Below, piece by piece: positions 6,283 through 11,686 of a stretch of DNA of 11,686 bases. The first letter of the stretch is position 1. Every line of letters begins with the position of its first letter. The stretch comes from JALYIM01 sp040003205. Lineage in GTDB: Bacteria > Acidobacteriota > Terriglobia > Terriglobales > Acidobacteriaceae. The stretch spans positions 1 to 11,686 of the forward strand of contig JBDUDA010000079.1 of assembly GCA_040003205.1 (NCBI GenBank), given 5' to 3'. The notes below the pieces were generated by a model. The model ran no database searches, had not been told where the DNA came from, and saw only the letters and a program-made list of their open reading frames with translations. The position numbers and the translations under genes were made by a program.

Positions 6283-6304
6283 CAGGGCCATCGTAAAGCC
6301 TTGC
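6282..6304 (+). other. weak hairpin after the nicotinamidase-like gene
   Basis: GCAGGGC and GCCTTGC can pair over a 9-base loop with one G-U pair, beginning at the last base of the stop codon. No T-run follows, so termination here is doubtful. Confidence 0.2.
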
Positions 6305-6322
6305 TATCGCTGGCGAAAATTC

Positions 6323-6352
6323 TTGACTTTCGATACGCCTTCCATTTATTTA
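6323..6352 (+). promoter_or_regulatory. possible promoter of the TonB-dependent receptor gene
   Basis: TTGACT at 6323-6328 is a strong -35 match, followed after 18 bases by TATTTA (6347-6352), a fair -10 in an AT-rich patch. This would give a leader of roughly 100 bases. It is the only AT-rich patch in the gap, but acidobacterial promoter rules are poorly known. Confidence 0.4.
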
Positions 6353-6411
6353 ACTCTCTCCTCCTTTTACTTGCAGTACTCAGCCGTCAGTTGAATTCAA
6401 CGCGGGGACCG

Positions 6412-6433
6412 GACTCGACTGTTTAGTCGAATC
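6412..6433 (+). other. stem-loop in the receptor gene leader
   Basis: TCGACT (6415-6420) and AGTCGA (6425-6430) pair perfectly over a GTTT loop, with two more pairs (GA/TC) outside one mismatch. It ends about 11 bases before the AAGGGG ribosome site (6445-6450) of the receptor gene. It could affect translation or message stability, or be a protein-binding site. Confidence 0.4.
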
Positions 6434-6457
6434 ACAGGTCACCGAAGGGGTTATCTA

Positions 6458-9400
6458 ATGCTGAACAAACAAACGCTACTGCTGGCTCTTTGCTTATTGG
6501 TTCTTTCTCTGTCCACACTTTCTTATGGACAGGCTAGCGGTAGTTTTTCTGGGACGGTATCCGACAAAACAGGCTCGGTAATTACCGGTGCCGGCGTCAA
6601 TGTGACATCGCAAGCTACTGGCATCAGGCGCGACGTTACCACCGACGATAACGGCCATTATCTGGTCCCTTTGCTTCCGGTTGGCGATTACACCATCCTG
6701 GTATCGTCGAAGGGTTTTCAAGGCACCCAACAAAAAGACCTTCGCCTGCAACTGGACGAACACCGCGAGCTTGACTTCTCTTTGTCGCCCGGCTCGGTAA
6801 CCGAAAATGTCGAAGTAACCGCCACTGAAGTTGCGGTTGAAACCGCCAATCCCAGCCTTGGTCAAGTCATCACATCGCAGGAAGTCGCCGAACTTCCCCT
6901 CAACGGCCGTAACTTCGTGCAATTGGCAACTCTGACGCCCGGTACTACGCAGGAAACGAATCCGCAAAGCTTTTTCAATGGGGGACCCAGTAGCGAGGTT
7001 TCAGCCCGCGGCAGTTTCTCTCTTTCGGTGGGCGGCTCGCGCGTTCAAAGCACTGACTGGTTGCTTGACGGCAACGACAACAATGAACTGACGGCCGGCG
7101 GAATTTCGATCATTCCTTCAATTGATGCCATTCAGGAATTCAAGGTTCTCACTTACAACTATTCGGCAGAGTATGGGACTCGATCCGGGCCTACTGTTCT
7201 GGTTACGACAAAGTCAGGTGCGAATCAGATCCATGGTTCCCTGTTCGAATTCTTCCGTAATACGAAGTTGGATGCTCGCAGTTATTTCGCTTCCTCGCGC
7301 GAGAAGTTCAATCTGAATCAGTTTGGTGGCGCTCTCGGCGGTCCCATTAAAAAGGACAAGACATTCTTCTTCGTGGATTATCAGGCGAAGATGCAGAGAC
7401 ACGGTATACCTTTTGTCGGACTGGTTCCGACCCAGGCGATGATAAATGGGGACTTTACACTTGATCCCTTAGGGCAGCTTTTGCGCGGGCCGTCGAATCC
7501 AAATGGCTATACCGATATCCATAATCCTTACTCAGGCGCGGCCTTCCAGTGCGACGTCGCTGGTAATCCGCTGCCGGCCAACCCTGATGGAAGTCAGGCT
7601 GCCGGGACCGCCTGCAATAAAATCCCAGGGTCCATGTTCGACCCGGTGGGCGCTCAGTTGATGAACCTGTATCCAGCATCGAATGCGAGCAACCCCGGAA
7701 CCGGCTACAACTACACCAACGTTCCGGTCAGAAAACTGAACGAAGGGGAATTTGACGTTCGGCTCGATCACAATTTTTCTGCCAACGATTCAATGTTTGC
7801 CCGCTTCAGCTACGACCAGGCCGTGTCTTTTGTGCCCGGAGGTTCTCCCGGCTTTGCCGAACAAAATGCATTCGGAAGCACGCAAGACATAACCAACCAC
7901 GGCCGCAATGTCGCCCTCTCCGAAACCCATGTTTTCTCCGAGCGCACGATCAACCAGTTCAACGCAGGATTCAATCGCATCTTCAACCACATCAAATCGT
8001 TCGGCGATCGTACTTGCCTGTCGGCAAAAATCGGCATTCAAGGCGCTAACCTCGATAGCTCTTGCCCAGGCGCGCCCGCTGGATTGACGCAATCCACGAA
8101 AGACTGCATCAGCTGCGGCTTGAGCTCTGTCCTGATGCCCGGATATTGGTCTCTGGGAGATCGTGGCTTTGCTCCCTTCCAGGGAGGGACAAACGTTTAT
8201 TCCGCATCTGACACCCTCGATCTCATTCGCGGGCGTCATGACGTTCGCGTCGGCATGGGGTTCCGCGACAATCAGATGAACGTCCTCACTAACGGGTTTC
8301 AGGATGGACTAATCCTTTTGTTCCCCGGTGGCGGTTCTTTCACCGGCGATAATACCGCCGATCTGCTGCTCGGCCAGATTAATGGCGCCATTCATGATCA
8401 GACGTTCAACGGCGCTACCACGGGGCGGCGCTGGAAAATGTTCCGCCCCTTCGTGCAGGATGATTGGCGCGTAACCAACAATCTGACGGTTAATATCGGA
8501 CTGGCTTGGTCCCTGGTAACGCCTGAAACCGAGGCGCAGGGTCGTCAGGCAAATTTTGATTTTCTCACCGGTAAATATCTCGTCGCCGGAAAAAGTCCGC
8601 AGGCCAACTGCGCTATTTGCGTACACACTGATGGGAACGTTGGCATAAAGTTCGACAAGACAGCCCTCGAGCCACGCATTGGCATCGCATGGAAGCCGTT
8701 CGGCAGCCAAACCACCGCCGTCCGCGCCGGATACGCGATCTTCCACGACTCCGCGTGGAACCAGGGCGCCGCGGGACTGTGGCAGAATCCACCTTACTTC
8801 GCCGAGACGGATAACTTTAATTTCGGTCCTGCGTGCCCGTTCAATAACGCGGCCTCGGCGACGCCGCTAAATTGCGGCTTGGCCCGTAGTTTTCTTCCCT
8901 CGTTTACCGGGCAACCCGATCCTGCAACCTTCACCGGCACCATCCAATCCCAAAACCTCAACTTCAAGCAAGGGATGGTGCAACAATTTAATCTGAATAT
9001 AGAGCATCAATTACCCGGCAATCTTGTTCTCACCGTGGGATACGCTGGTTCGCGCAGCAGCCACATTTTGATCTACGGCCTTAACGAGAATGTGGGATCG
9101 CCAAGCGCCTGCGATTCCACCAGCCCGAATTTCGATCCTAATTACAAACTGGGCTGCGCGCCCGGGGGAGGGGCATTCGCTCCACCCTACGGCCCCTTCA
9201 CCACGGTCGCAAACATTAGCGACATCGGGCGCGCCCGCTACGATTCGCTGCAAATTAAAGGCGAGACGAAAAGCGTTCGTCACGGTCTCTACGCTCTGCT
9301 CGGGTATACCTGGTCACGCACGTTTGATTCCGGATTCCCCGACAACGCCGGCACGCCGCCAGGCGCGACAATCTGGCCGCTACCGGGCTCGACCAAATCA

Positions 9401-10042
9401 GATTGGAGCTTGTCCCAAATCAATCTGAATAATCAGTTCACTGCCAGCGTTCTTTACGATCTGCCATTCGGAAGAGGAAAAAGATACGGCAGCGAGTGGA
9501 AAGGCCCGGTCAGCGCAGCTTTGGGCAACTGGCAACTTAACATCATTGAAAGAGTCACTTCCGGCTTTCCGCTCTTCGTTGTGACCAGCAACAACGCATC
9601 GGGAGTCAACTTTCAATGGAACGGCAGCAGCTTGAATCGTCCTAACCAGGTGGGAGATCCGAATAAAGGGGGGACGGTAGCGGCAAACCCCGGCTGTATT
9701 GCTCCCTCTCGTGTACACACGCTGACGAACTGGTTCAATCCCTGTGCCTTCGTGGATCCTCCAGCGGGGCAACTGGGAACCGCGGCGCGTGCCCCCGTTT
9801 CTGGCCCGCGCTTCGTGAATACTGATTTCTCGCTGATCAAGGACTTCCCGCTTTCCTTCCGCGAAGGAACATACCTGCAATTCCGATCGGAATTCTTCAA
9901 TATATTCAACCATGCCCAGTTTGGATTGCTGGGCGGAGGCAGCGGAATGCAGGACGTCAATTCGCCTTCCAGCTTCGGAGTGGTGAACGAGACGGTGCAC
10001 GATCCGCGTGTAATTCAATTCGCATTCAAATTGATCTTTTAA
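6458..10042 (+). CDS. Oar-like TonB-dependent outer-membrane receptor with carboxypeptidase-regulatory domain
   Basis: A 1194-residue outer-membrane protein, the normal size for the Oar-like receptors expanded in Acidobacteriota. Signal peptide at 1-24 (basic MLNK, hydrophobic LLLALCLLVLSLSTLS, cleavage near SYG/Q). A carboxypeptidase-regulatory (beta-sandwich) domain spans about 28-110 with GTVSDKTGSVITGAGV and DDNGHYLVPLLPVGDYTI. ENVEVTA at 116-122 resembles a TonB box. The plug starts at about 138 with LPLNGRNFVQLATLTPG (146-162) and includes the WLLDGNDNNE segment. The rest, from about 260, is a predicted beta-barrel of alternating strands ending VIQFAFKLIF, with the terminal Phe needed for barrel assembly. 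The substrate cannot be read from sequence; relatives are linked to large or organic molecules. It lies downstream of the nicotinate genes but has its own leader and a terminator, so a nicotinate link is unproven. Ribosome site AAGGGG is 7 bases before ATG. Confidence 0.9.
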   Translation: MLNKQTLLLALCLLVLSLSTLSYGQASGSFSGTVSDKTGSVITGAGVNVTSQATGIRRDVTTDDNGHYLVPLLPVGDYTILVSSKGFQGTQQKDLRLQLDEHRELDFSLSPGSVTENVEVTATEVAVETANPSLGQVITSQEVAELPLNGRNFVQLATLTPGTTQETNPQSFFNGGPSSEVSARGSFSLSVGGSRVQSTDWLLDGNDNNELTAGGISIIPSIDAIQEFKVLTYNYSAEYGTRSGPTVLVTTKSGANQIHGSLFEFFRNTKLDARSYFASSREKFNLNQFGGALGGPIKKDKTFFFVDYQAKMQRHGIPFVGLVPTQAMINGDFTLDPLGQLLRGPSNPNGYTDIHNPYSGAAFQCDVAGNPLPANPDGSQAAGTACNKIPGSMFDPVGAQLMNLYPASNASNPGTGYNYTNVPVRKLNEGEFDVRLDHNFSANDSMFARFSYDQAVSFVPGGSPGFAEQNAFGSTQDITNHGRNVALSETHVFSERTINQFNAGFNRIFNHIKSFGDRTCLSAKIGIQGANLDSSCPGAPAGLTQSTKDCISCGLSSVLMPGYWSLGDRGFAPFQGGTNVYSASDTLDLIRGRHDVRVGMGFRDNQMNVLTNGFQDGLILLFPGGGSFTGDNTADLLLGQINGAIHDQTFNGATTGRRWKMFRPFVQDDWRVTNNLTVNIGLAWSLVTPETEAQGRQANFDFLTGKYLVAGKSPQANCAICVHTDGNVGIKFDKTALEPRIGIAWKPFGSQTTAVRAGYAIFHDSAWNQGAAGLWQNPPYFAETDNFNFGPACPFNNAASATPLNCGLARSFLPSFTGQPDPATFTGTIQSQNLNFKQGMVQQFNLNIEHQLPGNLVLTVGYAGSRSSHILIYGLNENVGSPSACDSTSPNFDPNYKLGCAPGGGAFAPPYGPFTTVANISDIGRARYDSLQIKGETKSVRHGLYALLGYTWSRTFDSGFPDNAGTPPGATIWPLPGSTKSDWSLSQINLNNQFTASVLYDLPFGRGKRYGSEWKGPVSAALGNWQLNIIERVTSGFPLFVVTSNNASGVNFQWNGSSLNRPNQVGDPNKGGTVAANPGCIAPSRVHTLTNWFNPCAFVDPPAGQLGTAARAPVSGPRFVNTDFSLIKDFPLSFREGTYLQFRSEFFNIFNHAQFGLLGGGSGMQDVNSPSSFGVVNETVHDPRVIQFAFKLIF

Positions 10043-10052
10043 GCCAGGATTT

Positions 10053-10099
10053 GGCAGACTTGGGAGTTTCACAGATTCATCTACCGTGTCTGCCTTTTT
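10053..10099 (+). terminator. intrinsic terminator of the receptor gene
   Basis: GGCAGAC (10053-10059) pairs exactly with GTCTGCC (10088-10094). After a T-T mismatch the stem can extend by three pairs (TGG/CCG with one G-U), and TTTTT follows at 10095-10099. It starts 10 bases after the receptor stop, where a terminator is expected. The loop is longer than usual, about 20 bases. Confidence 0.65.
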
Positions 10100-10165
10100 A
10101 AACTCATCGTCCATTACCCTTCACCTTTTTTATAGCCTGAAGAGCAGTTTTGCTGGAGAGCCGCA

Positions 10166-11686
10166 ATGAGACACCGCACCCTCTGCTGTTTCGGAACTGC
10201 GCTGCTGGCAATCATTAGTGTCTCTCTGTTGGACGCTGACCGCGCCTTCGCCGATGAATGGAAGCCAAGCCACGCTCTCGTTTCTCATACGGGCGTGATG
10301 AATCTCTCAGACATGCCGCCCCCAAGCGACGTCTTTTTTCCCGGCCCTGACGATCCCTCTGCTGCGGCTTCCTGGCTGGAACAACTTAAAGCCTGGAGAG
10401 ATGATCGCCGCGTCCGCACCCGCTACGACGACGCGCAATTTATCCGTCCCGAGCTGGAATGGACGCAGCATGTGTTTTCGCAGGTGCAGCTGCTTATCTG
10501 GGACCGAAGTTTTTACGATCCGGAAAAAGGTGAATACACCGTTGCCAAGTTCTTGGCGGAAACCGAAGCGCGCGTCGGACCGATAGACGCGGTGCTGATC
10601 TGGCATGTCTATCCGAACCTCGGCGTTGACGATCGCAATCAGTTTGATTTAATCCGCGACCTGCCCGGCGGAATTCCCGCCTTGCGCGCCATGGTGCAAC
10701 AGTTTCACAGTCGCGGAGTACGTGTCTTCTTTCCCTACTTAGCGTGGGACTCGGGCACCCGCGATGAAGCTGCCTCCGCGGCGGTTGTGATCACACAGTT
10801 GCTATCCGACATCGGCGCGGACGGAATAAATTTCGACACTCTCGAGAGCGTACCCGCCGAATTCCGGACGGCCTCAGATTCAACCGGACACCCTTTGGCG
10901 CTGGAACCGCAATTTGAACCGCGCGATGAGTCCGTCGCATGGACCAACATCGGCTGGAATGATTGGGTCACCGGGGAGGGCAAGGGATATCCATTTGTCC
11001 CAATGGTGGATAAGACCCGCTGGCTGGAGCCGCGCCACACGGTGGCTGTGACAGACCGGTTTACCCGCGATAAGACCGACAGCCTTCAACATGCATTCTT
11101 CAATGGAGAAGGCTATGCCGTGCTCGAAAACCTGTGGGGATTTTGGTACGGGATGAATGCCAACGACGCGGAAGCGCTGCTGCGTTTCACGCGCATCGAA
11201 CGCGCATTGGCCGACCAGCTTCAAAGCCCTGGGTGGGAGCCGCATACACCGACCCTTCAGTCCGGAGTATTTGCCAGCAAGTTCCCTACCGCAAGTCGAA
11301 CCCTCTGGACCATCATTAACAAAAATGAATATACGGCTCGCGGAGAGCAGCTTATCGTCCCTCATCGGAACGGCTTGCGCTACTACGATTTGTGGCACGG
11401 AAAAGAGTTGACGCCAACGCTTCGCGATGGCAAGACGGCGCTGAACTTTGAAATTGATGGGCGCGGTTTCGGGGCGATCCTGGCAACCGAAGAAAATTCG
11501 TCCGAAGGATCGCTGCGACAACTCTTATCATTTATGGCAGACCGCTCGATCCGCCCGCTGTCAGACTACCCTCGCGAATGGAAGGCAATGCCACAAACGA
11601 TACTGGCAAACCCTCCTACAAAAGTCACTGGCGAGGCTCCCAGCAACATGGTCCGAGTTGCCGCGCAGGATTTTAATTTCGAGGTG
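10166..11686 (+). CDS. secreted protein with glycosidase-like TIM-barrel region, probable FGE-type C-terminal domain (partial)
   Basis: The frame is open for 507 codons from ATG 10166 to the right edge, with no stop. GGAG at 10155-10158 lies 7 bases before ATG. Signal peptide at 1-29: basic MRHR, hydrophobic centre, cleavage after AFA before DEW. The body has segments like a glycosidase-type TIM barrel: QLLIWDRSFYD at about 108-118, IDAVLIWHVYPNLG, GVRVFFPYLAWDSGTRDE, IGADGINFDTLESVP, GEGYAVLENLWGFWYG. Next comes a beta-rich region (LWTIINKNEYTARGEQL, RYYDLWHGKEL) like the accessory domain of such enzymes. The last visible residues, SNMVRVAAQDFNFEV, resemble the opening of formylglycine-generating-enzyme (SUMF1/EgtB/PvdO) domains, where NMVRIPGG-F is common. 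The enzyme activity of either part is unknown. A terminator separates it from the receptor gene; no clear promoter is seen in the ~65 bases between. Confidence 0.7.
   Translation, partial: MRHRTLCCFGTALLAIISVSLLDADRAFADEWKPSHALVSHTGVMNLSDMPPPSDVFFPGPDDPSAAASWLEQLKAWRDDRRVRTRYDDAQFIRPELEWTQHVFSQVQLLIWDRSFYDPEKGEYTVAKFLAETEARVGPIDAVLIWHVYPNLGVDDRNQFDLIRDLPGGIPALRAMVQQFHSRGVRVFFPYLAWDSGTRDEAASAAVVITQLLSDIGADGINFDTLESVPAEFRTASDSTGHPLALEPQFEPRDESVAWTNIGWNDWVTGEGKGYPFVPMVDKTRWLEPRHTVAVTDRFTRDKTDSLQHAFFNGEGYAVLENLWGFWYGMNANDAEALLRFTRIERALADQLQSPGWEPHTPTLQSGVFASKFPTASRTLWTIINKNEYTARGEQLIVPHRNGLRYYDLWHGKELTPTLRDGKTALNFEIDGRGFGAILATEENSSEGSLRQLLSFMADRSIRPLSDYPREWKAMPQTILANPPTKVTGEAPSNMVRVAAQDFNFEV

Noticed and set aside
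9398..10114. Minus-strand open frame of 238 codons under the receptor's 3' end
   Set aside because: It is antisense to the conserved barrel C-terminus and has no domain. Its 5' part also covers the terminator hairpin.
10880..11521. Minus-strand open frame of 213 codons
   Set aside because: The plus strand is open for all 507 codons here, with a signal peptide and good ribosome site; the antisense frame is a shadow.
1..11686. CRISPR array, tRNA, rRNA, insertion sequence or phage genes
   Set aside because: I saw no regularly spaced repeats, no tRNA-like cloverleaf or rRNA sequence, no transposase or integrase and no terminal inverted repeats in the gaps between genes.

Overview
The window looks like chromosomal DNA of an Acidobacteriota bacterium, probably a metagenome-assembled soil lineage. 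The best clue is the 1194-residue Oar-like TonB-dependent receptor at 6458-10042: carboxypeptidase-regulatory domain, LPLNGRNF plug motif and a C-terminal aromatic residue. This type is greatly expanded in Acidobacteriota. Moderately high GC and many secreted enzymes fit the same idea. The assignment rests on recognition of families, not on a search.

Left half (about 2-6282): a nicotinate/N-heterocycle catabolic locus. A tight plus-strand run holds the C-terminal part of a 6-hydroxynicotinate reductase (HNR)-like protein, a UPF0280 protein of the ApbE-like fold, two tandem DUF1185/AA_synth paralogues, and an exported amidohydrolase of the MTA/SAH-deaminase type. The first four genes overlap by 4-8 bases, and the fifth follows at once. 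Convergent to this run, on the minus strand, is a clear enamidase, which acts one step after HNR in the reductive nicotinate pathway of Eubacterium barkeri. Divergent from the enamidase is a nicotinamidase-like cysteine hydrolase, which could supply nicotinate from nicotinamide. Together: nicotinamide -> nicotinate (-> 6-hydroxynicotinate, enzyme not in the window) -> 1,4,5,6-tetrahydro-6-oxonicotinate -> 2-formylglutarate + ammonia.

The most interesting point is that HNR of E. barkeri carries a covalently bound flavin, and here the HNR-like gene is translationally coupled to a protein that keeps motifs resembling ApbE flavin transferases. UPF0280 could therefore be an HNR maturation factor. 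The roles of the two DUF1185 proteins are open.

Right half (6283-11686): a leader with a small hairpin, the large outer-membrane receptor, a good intrinsic terminator, and a secreted protein cut by the window edge. That protein has a TIM-barrel/glycosidase-like N-terminal part and what looks like the first residues of a formylglycine-generating-enzyme (SUMF1/EgtB/PvdO) domain at the edge.

One caution: the first ~25-30 residues of the leftmost reading frame look like the last transmembrane segment of a YidC insertase, not like HNR. The left edge may be a fusion or an assembly chimera.
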